A DNA stretch of 64,000 nucleotides from Nymphaea colorata (GCF_008831285.2 NC_045150.1:3360001-3424000), one strand, 5' to 3'; shown: positions 11,457-24,647, counted from the first letter of the stretch. Translations and numbers: made by a program. Notes: generated by a model from the sequence alone, not told the origin.

Positions 11457-14400
11457 TGTTCGGCCTATTTAATATTAAGGTTTTTTTACTTGTTCCTTTT
11501 TGACCTTTTATAGACCTTTCGTCATCTCACCTAATGGAGACCTTGGAAAGTTTGATTAGTTCTGTACGGTTTCTGATTTCTTCACTTGGTTATGTTTTAG
11601 CAGCATATTCAATGTGTTGATGATCAGATCATTGTCACAGATATTGTCACAGATATTGTGATACTAACGAGAAAAACGTGAAGAGCCAGATAAAACACTT
11701 CTTTTTTGAAACAATGTGAACATATTTATTGCATTTTCATCCTGCTTTTTTGCCGTTTTTCATTTTGCTCGTTTTTTTACATCAATATCATCATGATTCA
11801 AATTTGAACTTAAATGAAGTTATCTATCATCTTTTTTATCAAACCTTTTTTAACCATTTTATGCAGGGTTTTTAATGTCATTTTTATTAGTTTCTTATTT
11901 ATTTTATTTTTTGCGTAATCTTTAGATTTTTTTTCCCAATGTCTTCTTGATATTTTCCTAAGCAAAACAATTTCACCGAAAAATACCTGAGAAAAACCTC
12001 AAAGTGTCAAAGTGATATTTGTGACAATGTTTCAGATGCCTTTATAGGTTCCAGAATAAATGCTTGATGTCTGTTCTAGGTTCTGAAAGAAGGTCTGAGA
12101 TGTGTATTCATACTTGGGGAGGTTGGATAATGCTCTAAGTTGTGTTTTCCAACTTTTTCCCTGTCAGCTTGTGATTTAGATGTATTTTCAATATCTTTCA
12201 ATATCTCCCTGTTTAGAAAATTAATTTCTGTCAAAAAACACTTCTTCATTAAATCCTTAAAAAGAAAGTCTGAACATTACTCAACCAAATCAGAATTGAT
12301 TAAATTTTTTATTTACTAAACATCACTTACTTTTTTGAAAGGAATATCAGGAAAACCTATGCAAAAAGGAAATCGAGCTCAAATTACCGAAGAAGCAATA
12401 CCCAAATGAAGCACATTTTTCTTAAAGAAGAAAAGGGTCTTGGAGAGAGACAGGGAGCGAGCGAGAGAGTATGCACACTTGTTGGTAAAAAAAGAAAAAA
12501 AATACAGTAAACAGAGCTTTTGAAATACAGAATTTGTGGATGGATTTGACTGATTCTGGTAAAAAATCGAACAATTTTGGCACTTTCCTGAATACAAGGT
12601 TCATCAACGGTTTTTATATCAACTTAAATTGAATTGACCAACTTGAGAAATGCCTATTTGACATTCTCAATTTGTGCAATGTTGTTAATGAATATACGAG
12701 TGTTTCTGTTTGAATATTAGTGTACCTTGTTCTTGGAAATGTTGAACGATTTGGCACTATATATATGAAGTTATAAACACGCGTTTTTTTTACTTTTAAT
12801 TACCTCTAAGCTCTTTTAGATTTCTGACTCTTTGATTTCAATAGGTATATGCTTGTGGCTGATGATGTATATATGCATGGATGGGTTCTATTTGTGGCTG
12901 ATGATGTCAACCATCTCTCCTTTCAATGAACACCTGTGGCTGATGATGTCAAAACTGTAAAAGGTCTATTAGTGCATTTTTTGTGATTTGACGCTCGGTT
13001 TATAGTCTCGTGTTGGAGTTGGAGACACTTCCAATCTGTTCCAAGTATAGGTTATCCAAGGCTTCACTCCTAGCACCATTGTCAATATTAGACTTGTTTG
13101 AAATCGCATGTTCAGTTCTAGGACGATCTGTGCAGATGTAAATCTTAAGGTTATCAAAGGCAGTGGAATCCGACCGGTGGAGCTGATAAATTTTGTTATC
13201 CACCGGTTAATATATATGTTGGGTTGCTATTTTACTGGTATTGGCTTGATCCATCATTGCTGCCTATTCGTTTAAGACATCACAAAGTGCAAAAAGTTGG
13301 TTCATTTGGAAGGCCCTTTCGTTCTACAACTTCATTTACCAATTTCTATTCTGTTGGAACTGGTTCCTTCTACAAGGCATGTTGGATTTTAAGCTGCATC
13401 TGCAATCTTAAATTTAAAGCTTTTCAAGTTTTATAAATTTTTGGACATTGTCCCATTATGTTTCTGTTGTGTGCGGCGGTACTTGTGGGTGAGTTTGTGG
13501 GGGTGTAAACAGGAGTGGCACATTATTGTGCTTCACGCATGCACATAATGCCTGAAGCAATTGCGAAATCGTGAAGCAAGGAAAGTGCTTCACGGATGCT
13601 CTCAAAAGACCTTGTATAGTTGTATTAACTTGCCAATGCAGAACTTAGTTTCATGTATATGGTAACCTCTCAAATTGCAAGGGAAGATCGTAAATGAGAT
13701 ACATCGGAGGTCTATTCTGCTCGATCATAGTCTAACCAATTGCAACCAAAGTATCTATTGGTTTCTGTGTGGAAGGTAGCGGGCTTCCCACCTTACAAGC
13801 AATTGGATCGGTTGCAGAAGCAAGAATTTCAGCAGATTTTTTGTTATTTAACCTGTGCACTTCATGCAGCTGTTTGCTTAATAAACTACAGTTGATGGGT
13901 ATAACCATAAAATCACCAGGTCCAGAAGCAGCCCAGGATGTTCTGCACGGTGCGCAGACTGCTTGCAGGCAGTTGCAGTTTAAGCTTCATTTATGCAAGC
14001 CTAGAGCCTGAGGAGGGAGGCTGGTCATGAGCTTAAAAGAAATCAATCAAGTCCCTTTGCCCGGGTCTGTTTCCCCATGAAAATGGCGAAGAAAGCACTC
14101 ACCAGTTTGTTGAATAGAAAGCACCTTTCTCAAGTGTTACTGCAATAACTAGATCACAATTTCCTTAAATGCGTTTGACAACACATTAACCCTGTTTATG
14201 TTCATGTCACACATACAAGGGTTAATTGACCTAAATCATCGCTTATGACAAAGCTCCTTGATGTTGGTGCATTCATCTTCTCTCCATGGTAATATTCTTT
14301 TCCTTGCACAAAGATACGTCGCATTGCTTAAAAAGTAAATGGACCAATTAACTGATCTATCTTGATTATGAATAAGTGATTTGCAACAATCATTTCACCT

Positions 14401-14854
14401 ACATCACTTGGTTGACAAATTAGGCCATGATGTCTTTAAACATATTGCAGAGAAGATTTGGTCATTAATCAGCAACTGACTTGTAGTACCAATGGTGAAC
14501 TGATGTAGGGTATTGACACTAATCAAAATCGTCCACCCTTAGGGCCTGTTTGATGGCCTGGAAATTTAGAATTGAAAATATATTTTTAAAAATATATTTC
14601 TTGGAATAAAGGAATGAGAAAAATCTTTCCAATTTTCATTTTGATGTGTGTGTAATGACTGATTCATGATAAAGAAATATATTTCCAGCTTTCTAGAAAA
14701 TTATTTTTTAATTTGATAATAAAGAAACATGATTTACATAATCTTTTGATATAAAGAGAGATAGTATAGAACATGTGCAGCATTAGAGTGCTGCATACAG
14801 AAAATAGCCACAAATTCAATAAACTACAAAGTCATCTATCCCAAAGTTTTATAC
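11457..14854. other. Unassigned non-coding stretch with a short 40-bp repeat
   Basis: No coding region with recognisable domains. The motif TGTGGCTGATGATGT occurs three times (12854, 12893 and 12935), giving a degenerate array of about 40-bp period. Inverted GTGCTTCAC/GTGAAGCA motifs lie at 13537-13600. Nothing else was identified. Confidence 0.4.
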
Positions 14855-14957
14855 CTCCATTTCATATATAGGCTGATTGCAATAATAACAGCGAAAACAT
14901 TCTGGATGCCAAAGTGCACCCATGCAATTCAAGAAGTGGTGATGAGTTGCACATAAC
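14855..14957 (-). pseudogene. Orphan LIM-domain exon, DA1/DAR type
   Basis: A 103-bp segment with a good acceptor (CTCTCTACAG) and donor (GTATAAAAC). It encodes 34 residues including NCMGALWHPECFRCYYCNQP, the second half of a LIM zinc-binding domain (H-x2-C-x2-C-x2-C), in the form characteristic of DA1 and DA1-related proteins. Those are ubiquitin-activated peptidases that limit organ growth. The first zinc-ligand half, the second part of the LIM domain and the peptidase region are not recognisable nearby on this strand. It is therefore probably a captured exon or gene remnant. An active gene with very long introns is possible but less likely, because the AAA-ATPase gene starts 0.4 kb upstream on the same strand. 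Confidence 0.65.
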
Positions 14958-15183
14958 CTGTAGAGAGGGAGACAGAGATGTCTAAAATGTGGCATTGTCA
15001 TGGAATACAGATTCCACATCTGTGATGAGTACATATATGCATATGATTGATTGGAGTAAATGGATACAGCAGCACTGAATGTTCACATTGCAATGCTATT
15101 CTAGGAATCACGATAAAACAGGTCCGCAGCAGAAACAGAGAATAGATATATAACTACAGGAAGCTAACTACGAACATAGATAC

Positions 15184-15243
15184 CACACTGATAATGTAGA
15201 AAGGCCCAAGGTACACACTGATAATGTAGAAAGGCCCAAGGTA
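15184..15243. repeat. 30-bp tandem duplication
   Basis: The unit starting CACACTGATAATGTAG and ending CCCAAGGTA occurs twice head to tail without mismatch. Confidence 0.85.
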
Positions 15244-15361
15244 CAAGATTCCTCTACTGCATTCCACGCAAGCGATGTTATTCACAGATCAGATCAAGAG
15301 TGAAAACCCAGATATTGGTTATCTGTATGGACTATGTTATCCCTACTATGAGCTTGAATCT

Positions 15362-17204
15362 TCAGCTTTTTCTCTCGTCTTCTTTTTCTTCCATCTTCAT
15401 CTTCATGGACTCAATAACACATAGAATTGCAGCAGCAGGGTCTTCATTCCTCACCAAGATTTCAGCAACCTCAGCTGGGGTGATCTCCACCTTATCTATC
15501 AACGGCATCACCTGCTCAAGAAGTGGATGGTCATGGATGCCTAGATAATTTGAGACCAACATTTTGAAGGAGGAGAAGCTACAGTAGCCCATGTATATGT
15601 GCATGTCCATTCGGCCAGGCCTTAACAAAGCTGGGTCTAATCGTTCTCTGTGGTTTGTCGTTAGGATAATAATCCGTTCGTCTCCAGCACTTGACCACAA
15701 GCCGTCAATGAAGTTGAGGATGCCGGAAAGTGTCAACTGCTCCGACTTCTGGACGCCGTGCTTTTGAAGCTTGCCACTGCCTTCCTTGACAATGTCACGA
15801 TTATATACTGGAGCGGAGCAATCGACGTCCTCAACGACAAGTATAGAGGGATTACTGGTGCCAACAAGGAGGCGGCGAAGTGCAGAATTGGAGTGAATGG
15901 AGGTGAACTCAAGGTCATAGACGTCGAAGTTCAGGAAGTTGGCAATGGCTGCAATCAAGCTTGATTTACCAGTTCCCGGAGGACCATATAGAAGGTACCT
16001 GAAATGATAACAGAATAATTCTGCCATTATATTTGGTCCATTAAAACGATCATGCTCTTATCTGTTTGGAAGGCCGAAATGTATGTTGTCTTGCATGCAA
16101 CCTCCATGGCTCGAACTACAAATGAAATCTCCATGCTTGAAAATTTAACCACTAAAAGATTGCTTCATTTGGATGCGCATAAAAGATTCCTCAACCTATA
16201 AAAGAATGATGCAGTCATTCATTATAGCCTCCTACTTAAGATTTACACATCTAATGAACCATCTGAACATGGAGATGCATTCTTTGAATTGAAGACATTA
16301 GATCTTCGAAAGGAAACTTCAAGGTTTGATTTGCAAAAGAGTAACTGCACGGTTTTCATTGTGAACAGGAAGACAGATACTCATGCTACATGACTGAAAA
16401 TGCACATATATACCCTCTTTTCCAAGCCTTGCCTACTTTCTTGTAGTATTCTCTGCGACCGAGAAACCGGCGCAGATCATCCATGATCGTCTCCTTCAGC
16501 GCATCATTCATTGCCATCGTCTCAAAAGTTGCAGGGTGGTCCAGATTTATCCAGTTCCACATCTCACAGGAACACAAGTCGTTTAGAGTGTGGAGACGCA
16601 ATGCCCTCTTCTCAAGCTTTGTTGCCTCAGCAATCTTGAGCACATGCGGGAGATACGAGTTCAGGGCAACGTCCCTGTGCCTACTACGGAAACTCAGCTC
16701 GAAAACGCGAGGGCGACCTTCAAAATTGGGATGGGAATTGTCTTCCCCGGCTACCATTTTCCATTTATACGTGATGCCTTCAAAGACATCAGCAATCTCT
16801 TCCCCTGTTTCCACATTGATGGTGTATTTGCTCTCCTTCTCATACTTGCTCACTTGAAACCTCTGCATCGAGGAAACCATGGTGGCTGCCAGATACACCT
16901 CTGCAGACTCGAACAATTGGTTGTTCACCATGCCATCACCTTCCTTAATGAGAATGACGCAGATCCGTGGGCATATAATGCGAGAGATGAGGTTGCGGAG
17001 TTTAGAGGTGGCGTATCTGTGTAGATCAAATGGGAAAAAGTCCTTGATGATTGTGCTTATCAGCACGGTGTAGGCTGCAATTGAGGCCACTACAGAAAAA
17101 AGAGCTCTTGTTTCTGGAGAGGAAAGGGTGGAGGATGAAGAAGATGCAGGGTTGCCCAGCCAATCCATTTGGGCTGAACGGAGGATTAATTTCTTCATGG
17201 ACAA
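15362..17204 (-). CDS. BCS1-like AAA-ATPase (ASD/HSR4 type)
   Basis: Two exons on the minus strand, 17204-16414 and 15998-15362, joined within a Gly codon (intron GTATATATG to TTTCAG), giving 475 residues. An N-terminal hydrophobic segment (about residues 34-54, ALFSVVASIAAYTVLI) suggests membrane anchoring. An AAA-associated N-domain follows to about residue 240. The AAA core has Walker A GPPGTGKS (269-276), Walker B ILVVEDVDC (316-324), and the sensor/arginine-finger stretch TTNHRERLDPALLRPGRMD. Relatives in this plant family act in stress and senescence at mitochondrial or ER membranes, and the exact role here is unknown. I chose the first ATG; Met3 or Met13 are alternatives. Family length (about 450-530) and all motifs fit an intact gene. 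The single intron just before Walker A is unusual, since many relatives are intronless. Confidence 0.92.
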
Positions 17205-17266
17205 ACAGCCTTCAGTTTCTTTGTGTCTCTCCTGAGCTTCTTCCCGGAAGCCAAGCCCAGTGAATC

Positions 17267-17275
17267 CTTAAATAG
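17267..17275 (-). promoter_or_regulatory. Candidate TATA box of the AAA-ATPase gene
   Basis: On the minus strand the sequence reads TATTTAAGG, about 63 bp upstream of the start codon. This leaves roughly 30 bp of 5' UTR if transcription begins at the usual distance. Inferred from position only. Confidence 0.35.
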
Positions 17276-17770
17276 GACGACGAGGAGGTTTGATTCGTAG
17301 AATAACGTATGAAGGTGACAAGTGTGCCTGATGTAAGTGCGCCTGATATGATGTCCACTTGAGAATTGAGTTGCGAGAGATTTTTGTGGAGAATAATTAT
17401 ATTTGTCAAGATTAAAAAAGTCCAAATCAATGTTGTATGAGCGGTTGTTATAATTTAATTGACGAGAGCTGCAAGAAGCTAGTTAGTTTTTCTCTCTCTC
17501 TGAGACCTAAACCTAATTCGCTTCTAAATTTATAATGGCAGGAAATCTGAAATATTTATCAAATGCGGATTTCACCTGAACCATATGCAACAATTGCATT
17601 GCACAGGTAACAATCGCAAACAAAGCCGGAGGGAGAGAGGTGCTATTGGATTTTCTGGCGGCAGAGAGGCAAAAGTGGCAACAATTAGCTAGGTGAGTGC
17701 CAAGATATTGGAGGTGATCATCAAAAGTGTTTATGTGGCCCTCTAGAATGAGCCAAGCAAATGAGTTGTT
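17276..17770. other. AAA-ATPase upstream region
   Basis: Non-coding. It contains a short (CT)n tract around 17491. No other feature recognised. Confidence 0.4.
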
Positions 17771-18150
17771 AGGGATGTACATCGGGCTCGGCTCGAGTTA
17801 CATATTATTTCGTTCAACGCATTATATGACAAGCTCGAGCTCAACTTAGTAAACTAAATCCGACCGCAAGCTTGAATCATTTAAACTCATGTCACTTGAT
17901 TCATATATTTTTTTTAAATAAAAATGAACGCCATAAAAATGGTGTTAAAATTCATCAAAAATGACCAACATGCCCCGAAGATTAATAAACAGGGAAGACA
18001 TGAGCCGAGTCAAGTTCATGTACATTGAACTCGATTTGTTTATGACTCAAGTTTTAATTCAAGCTTGAACTCGACCCCTTTATTAAACAAGTCGAGTTAG
18101 AGTCGAGCTTGTACGAGTGTGTTTGAGGGCTCAACTTGTTGTACATCACT
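17771..18150. mobile_element. hAT-type MITE rich in GAGCTCG motifs, 380 bp
   Basis: The ends AGGGATGTACA and the complement of TGTACATCACT (AGTGATGTACA) match at 10 of 11 positions. AGTTGTT precedes and follows the element (17764-17770 and 18151-18157), a 7-bp match that is probably a decayed 8-bp duplication. Subterminal GGCTCGAG and GAGCTC motifs resemble the stretch at 9310-9960. Confidence 0.65.
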
Positions 18151-18345
18151 AGTTGTTGTGCACAGTATGGATGATTTTAGCTAACCAAGGAATTATCGTG
18201 CTAAAATCAGAGTGTAGCAAGAGCAAAAGGTAAAGGCTATAGGTGAGGAGACGGTCCTATTTACGTGCAAAATTTAGAGGCCTCGCATGCAAACGAAAAG
18301 AGATGGCACTCATCTTTTCAATAAGAGCTTTCAAATTACTTGTTA

Positions 18346-18569
18346 AATGCCTAAGATACGTGCATGTAAACTTCAGAATCTAATTTGTAACATGTAACAC
18401 AAAATGCATATGTTCCTAGGACTTAAAAGAAAAATGAAGGTATTTACTGATGCGTGAATGCCTAAGATACGTGCATGTATACTTCAGAATCTAACTTGTA
18501 ACATGTAACAAAAAAATGCATATGTTCCTAGGACTTAAAAGAAAAATGAAGGTATTTACTGATGCGTGA
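18346..18569. repeat. Tandem duplication, period 111 bp
   Basis: Two head-to-tail copies start AATGCCTAAGATACGTGC at 18346 and 18457. They differ at a few positions only and both end GATGCGTGA. Confidence 0.9.
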
Positions 18570-20436
18570 AAAAGCACATTAGAAGATTTTCATCATTACT
18601 AACATTTCGCTTAGAAAGTCAGTAAAGACGAATCATTATTGATGCTTTTTAGGAAATGTTAGTAAAGGTGCAGTGTTTTACTGATGTTTAGCGGATCCCT
18701 GCCACTTAAAGTTGTTTCTTTTTTATTGAAGCCTATAGCGGTGAATTATTTACTAGTGTCGGTCTATTGCGGTGAAAATTTTTCATGACATGAAATGAAC
18801 ACCTGTAAAGGTCAATCATTATTGACGTGACGCCTCTTGTGAAACTTCAGTAAAAACCTGTAGCAGCTTCGCACATTGGAGGGTCCATATCGCTGGTTTT
18901 TGGTGATATTTTCCCACAAAGCCTTGACTCGATCAAAATCCCTTTTATGGTCACCAATAGATGCAGAGATCGCCAGAATCACAAATGTTAGCGGCGGATG
19001 GAATCCAGTTTTTTCCCTTCAAATCTAAGTCAACACTGACGGACCGCCTGGCCCTCTCCGCCATTAGGGCCAGTTTGAGATGAAGAGGAATGGACCTTCC
19101 CAACGCAGGAGACGGGGAGAGGGAGATGATGTGCCGGAGGCAACAAAAGGAAAGAGGGAGAAACGAGAGGGAGAGGGAGAAGGAGAGAGGGTTTCACAGC
19201 ATACGGAATGGAGAGAGCGCAGCATTCCACAAGCAATGTTCTGTGGTTTGCCATGGAACATCTCCACTTTTTATAGTTCGTGTTAATCTGTCCTGTCCGT
19301 TCCAAACATGACGCGTCCAATGTTTGTGTTGGGTTGGCGTAAATGGAAAGCGCTCGTTCCGTTCAGCTGCATTTCTTGCCAATCAAATGGCTTTTAAAGC
19401 TGTTCGGCAACCATGACATACTAGTATAGTCCCATAAATTTATCTTAAAAATGAAACAGTTTTATAGAACACTGTCGCAAATGTTCTATGAATCTACCCA
19501 ACTTTAAGGCAGATTTTTGGGATAGCAACAGTACGTTATTATTGTGAAACGGCCTCCTAGTGTTCTTCCGGAAAGAAAATAAGAAGAAGAGGGAAATATA
19601 TACATATATGTATATATATATACAATGCTCTTAGAATGATACACCATAGAAGATCATTCAGATTTGAATTATCCCGTCTTACTGGAACTTTCCCCATTTT
19701 ATTGTGCGATCTTTTTTTATCAACCAAATCGGGACCAGCCGACGTACTTTCCTTTGTTAGGATTGAGATATGTTGTTGAGTGGAATTGCTAACTTCATCA
19801 TTATCTCTTGTGCAACTGCCAGTAATGGATTGTGTGTTAATACTTCCACCGTTTGGCAGAAAACAAGGAACTCTTGAGAATCACTAGACAGAAAACCAAG
19901 GAACTCTGCAATCTAACATTGCATATACGTATGCCTAACTGAGAATGACAAAATAACAAACTATATCTACAAGTTCAATAAACAAAAGATAACAATAAGA
20001 GCGAAATGCAAGTATGGGAAAGATATTGATATTCCATTAACCTTCCTCATTAAAAACCATGCACAAATACTATTTATTAGGACTATATATAAAAGCTAAA
20101 GTACAATTTTTTTTTTTTTTTACAATTACTCCTTCTCAAATACATGAAGAGATATTTTATAAAAACAATAAGAAATTAAGAAGCTGGAACTACATCTATG
20201 TAACATGAACAAAGATCATTTCAGTTAAGGATTAAGATGCATTTAAACTAACAAACTAATGCTATATTTCACATAACTACTGCACAGCTTATAGTCATCA
20301 CACATAAACCGAGTCACCAAAGACAAAAGAGTACGTGGTAACCCCAGCTGTGACTCCAAACTAAGCTAAGCTCATATGCACATATCACACTATCCAACAA
20401 AATAAACTGAGAAGTGCATAGTACAATCGTCGTATA
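18570..20436. other. Unassigned spacer, possible transposon remnant
   Basis: 18600-18860 repeats degenerate AGTAAAG/TTTACTGATG motifs, suggestive of a transposon subterminal region but with no termini found. 19080-19200 is purine-rich (GAGAGGGAG). A poly-T run lies around 20108. No gene is supported. Confidence 0.35.
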
Positions 20437-20559
20437 ACATCGTATAATAAGATTCACAGGCCTGAAATCACATTCAGTCAGCACTAATCCAATGTCAACA
20501 TCATATAATAAGATTCACAGGCCTGAAATCACATTCAGTCAGCACTAATCCAATGTCAA
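20437..20559. repeat. Tandem duplication, period 61 bp
   Basis: Units starting ACATCGTATAATAAG (20437) and ACATCATATAATAAG (20498) are otherwise nearly identical through CCAATGTCAA. Confidence 0.9.
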
Positions 20560-21646
20560 CCTATCGATACGTAATTCAACACCTTTTGAAGAGGTCCAGT
20601 CACAAACACAATATGGTCGCAGTATCATTTTATCATATCATCATACATTAGTATATGTAATCATATATAAAGGCTAATAAACGTGTGTGCAATGTTGATA
20701 AAGTTCATCAAAGACTATATTAGGCTATTGGCCAATTTCCCCCTACATCAGAGGTAAATCGACATACTGCCTCATGACAACATATCTCAGGACTAAACTG
20801 CATTTATTAGTGCAATCAACACCGCATATGGTTGACCATTCACCTAAATCAAATTCAAAATGACAAAATTTGAGTGTCACACATGCACTGACCTTCCCTT
20901 TGTTTTAAAAAAACTTATTTCTTATGCCAAAACGAGTTTTAAAACCAAGTCGCACGCTCAAACGAGTCGACAACCGACTAAACCAAAATCGGATTTGGAG
21001 CGAGTTCGGAGTCGCTCAAAATGGAGTCGACCACCCATTTTTAACAAAAAATTTTTCTTTTACATATTTTAAATAAAAAAATGAATGTTATTCTATTTTA
21101 TTAAATTAAATTTTATTTAAACAAAGGGGGAAAATGGAAGTTTTACCACGTGACACGCAGTCGTGCAATAGGCAATCGCGCGACCGCGACCGTGTTAAGC
21201 GATTGTGCAAGGTGATCACTTTACGCGGATGCCCGTGGCAACCATTGCAACGCACGGCACCGCGTTGCGTGCTGCCACGCGTATTACCGAGGCGCCAAGG
21301 CACTGTTGCACCTGGCACGCAACAGGGGAGTCGGGAAGAAGGAGAGGCAGAGAGGGGAAGGAGGATGGGGAACGGGAGGAGGAGGACGAAGAGGAAAGGA
21401 GGAGGACGGACGGAGGAGGAGGACGGACGGGCAGAGGAGGGACTGGCGGAGGAGGAGGAGGGTTTGCAAAAGAACTTTTAAAAAAATATTTTTTTAATAT
21501 AAACGGGCCGAATCGGGCCAGGCCGGGCTGACACGGGCCGGCCTATCGAGCCCGGGCTCAGCCTGGGCCATGTTTTTCCCGGCCCAGACCTGGCCCGATC
21601 GGGCCGGGCCGGGCCGACGGCAGCCCGGCCCGTTGCCCAGGCCTAG
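20560..21646. other. Spacer with GC-rich hAT-like remnant
   Basis: 21130-21480 is GC-rich and then purine-rich (GGAGGAGGA). 21500-21640 is full of GGGCCGG and CCCGGCC motifs in both orientations and ends CCCAGGCCTAG, resembling the subterminal part of a GC-rich non-autonomous hAT element. The decayed retroelement starts directly after it. The open frames here are compositional and have no domain. Confidence 0.4.
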
Positions 21647-24454
21647 ATATCATACACTTGGTTTGCAGGCTCAGTGGTAAAGAATGAATATGCCGAGTGG
21701 TGGGATGCCAACCGACCACCATCCATCCTTCCTTAAAAGTTTGCATTGTCAATCTTGTACTCCTTATGTCATCTTCAGTCATCATCATCTTTGTTAGTGT
21801 TTTTTTTTAATTTGAACATTCATTTTGTCATCATTTCCTTTCAATGACTTTTCATTTTCTTGTCTCACAAGGTGAATATTTGAAAGCCAACAAGATGGTT
21901 GAATCCAGATCGCAAGCTAAACAGACTCTTCAGAACGAGGCTTCATCTTCCGAGCTTAGGCCAGAAATAATTGGCTTCCCAGCAATTGAGCCAGAAGGCT
22001 ACCATATGTTCCAGTTGTTCATGGAGCGATTCAAGAGAGAACAAGAAGAACAAAAGGCCTTGATGGTTACTCCAAAACCAGAAAATGAAAAAAGCTACTA
22101 AGCAGAAAAGAAAGAAAAAAAAACAACAAATTTTCTCTTACAAATCGAGATGAAGGTCATATGGGCTCAGATTCAACAACTAGTAAGGAGGAAAAACCCG
22201 AGTTGCTTTCTCTCTATAAGAAAAATACAACAAAAAGAAACAAGAAGGGAAAAGAAATTATGGTGGAAAGCAACTCATAAAAAATTATGGTGGAAAGTAA
22301 CTCACCTAGCCCTATCACCACTGGAAATTCAGAAGAGAAACTCAAAAGAAAAAGAAAGCCTACCAAAAGAGGCAAAAAGACAAGGAAGTACATCTCCAGC
22401 TATAGCTTAGACAGTAGAAGTTCTGTAGAAAAAGTAAAGGGGATCAAGGGCAAGAAGAAAAAGACAAAGCCAGAATTTGTCGAATCAAGTGATGATGAAA
22501 GTCCAACTAAGTGCAGATTCTATGAAATGGAAAAAATGATGAACAATCGCTCGTACTCATGTGATGATTACTACCTTGGTATTGAAGGAGAAGAAGACGT
22601 TAAAGACTTACCTAGGGAGTTCGTCAGATATGATGGAACTACCTACCCACACATTCATCTTGCAACCTTCTTCAATGATTGCTACAAGATCCGGGCAAAT
22701 AACAGAGATTTGTTTCGCTATTTTCCAAAGAGTCTTGAAGGCATCGCCGAACAATGGTACAAAAAAAATGTCAAACCGGTCGAACTAAAGGAATTTAACA
22801 AATTGATTAACATGTTTGTCAAAAGATTTGAGCAAAATGCTCTCATGGCTTCAACCCTCAGTACCATTTGCAGTCACCATCAGAAACAAAGAGAAAAGGC
22901 TCGAGAATTCATCCAAAAATGAAGAATTTAGTGCAACAAGAGGAAGGAACCCATTTCTGAAACACAATCTCTATCACTCATCAGGAAGAATCTTGCCCAA
23001 CCTTTGAAAAGCCTTATCCACAATGCCTTAATCAAGACCTTTGCTGAGTTGATTGAACAAGCAAATTGAATAGAGGAATGAATTGAGGAAGGTGATTTTG
23101 ATGGAATCATTGCACCTAAATATAAGGAAGAGGATAAGAAAGGATGAACACAAATGTTGCACACTTCATAGCTAATGTTGGGATTCAAAAGGACAACAAC
23201 AATAGCTACAAGCATATAGCTACAAGCATGACAAAGAAGTCAGTCTCAAGAAGACTACGCAGTTTCTCAAAGGCAATGAAGAAAGGAAAAACAAACACTC
23301 AGGTTTGGGTGACTAGAAATTCACTCCTCTCAGTCAGTCTCATGAGAAGATTCTAGAATACCTCCTTGCCAAATGAACTATTGTCTTGCCAAAAGTACCA
23401 GAGCCTCCAAAAATTATGAGATGAGATAAAGAAAAACTATGTAAGTTTCATCGAGCCTCTGGTCAGGACACTGAGGATTGTTTTGTCCTCGAAAACATGA
23501 TCCAAGACTTCATCAACAAGGATCTCAAGATTGGTAATGATAGCATCCCTGAGGTGTTGAGGAATCCATTCTCTGACCATGGGAAGGCGGCAGTGACCAT
23601 GATCACTACAGGCACTCCACTTCCGTACCATCCATAGGAACACATCCGACCTTGTGATGGAAGCAGTTCACACAAAGTTATGATGACAGATCGAGGTAAG
23701 AAACCTCTGGATTTCATTGCTATGATGAAAGACAAGATAGAAAGTTCATCCAAAAAACTTCCAATAATCCCTAAGACTTTTATCATACAAGGCGGTGATG
23801 ATAAATCATCAGATGACTCTTTGGACGAAGATCTATGCTACTTGGGTGAGGCTTTCCCCTTAGAAGAGTGTATGGTTGAGGGAGATTGGATTTAATCCTC
23901 TAAGAACCAGTCAATTATCTTTTCAAAGAATGACCTCTCAAAATAGAGATATTAACATAAGGATGCTCTATACATTGTCGTCCAAGTCAATGGGATGACC
24001 ATGCCACATGTGTTGATCGATGGAAGAAGTGGCTTGAATATTTTTCCTGATCTCACGGCCGAAACTTCAGGGTTTCGTGAAGACAAATACCGCCCTGATG
24101 ATATCAAAATCTACGGATACGATAGCCGATGCATGAACAACAAAGGTACCATCGACATGAATGTGATCATTGAAAACACTAGTCATCACATTCTGTTTCA
24201 TGTGATAGATATATCACCATCATATAACTTGCTTTTGGGACGACTTTGGATCCACCAATTACAAGGGATCTCATCCACTCTCCATCAATGCCTCAAATGG
24301 AATTTTGGCCCCTCAGTCATCACCGTATGCACTGAAGATCTATGCTCCCCAGACCAATTGATCCAGTGGATGTACCCAGCATAAGAACAACAAAGGACAG
24401 ACCTTTGGAAGAATGGATGCCGAAAATGGAGATAGGTGAATCATCAAGGGGTAC
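21647..24454 (+). pseudogene. Decayed Tat/Ogre-like element, gag-protease part (left half)
   Basis: It aligns throughout with the younger element's region after its plant-mobile-domain ORF (29572 onward) and gag-protease. The gag starts at 21893 (MVESRSQAKQT). The Lys/Ser-rich part, the YDGTTYPHIHLATFFNDCYKI gag core, a zinc-knuckle remnant and the protease (HVLIDGRSGLNIFPD, with the catalytic loop changed from DGG to DGR) are all visible. They are broken by many stops and frameshifts, the first in-frame stop being at 22099-22101. The element has no 5' LTR, PBS or ORF1 here. It is interrupted at GGTAC (24450-24454) by the younger element and resumes at 45466. Confidence 0.85.
24450..24454. 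repeat. Target-site duplication, left (GGTAC)
   Basis: GGTAC precedes the 5' LTR and recurs at 45466-45470 right after the 3' LTR. A 5-bp duplication is standard for Ty3/gypsy integrase. Confidence 0.9.
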
Positions 24455-24647
24455 TGTAATCACCCCAAATTTTTCTAAAGGACTATGATGTTTTATCCAA
24501 GTGCGAAATTCAAATTTAGGCACAAGATTTCCAAAATACTACTCACAGATCCAAATTAAATCCAAAATAGAACTCTCAGATCCAAATTAAATCCAAAATA
24601 CTACTTTTAGATCCAAAACCCAAGTTCAGATCCAAATCAATCATTGA

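Noticed and set aside
13769-14011. 80-codon frame downstream of the 40-bp repeats
   Set aside because: No domain, no splice context and no homologue recognised.
21134-21531. Overlapping open frames rich in Arg, Gly and Glu
   Set aside because: They come from a purine-rich GC tract, overlap in several frames and show no motif; similar at 19080-19311.
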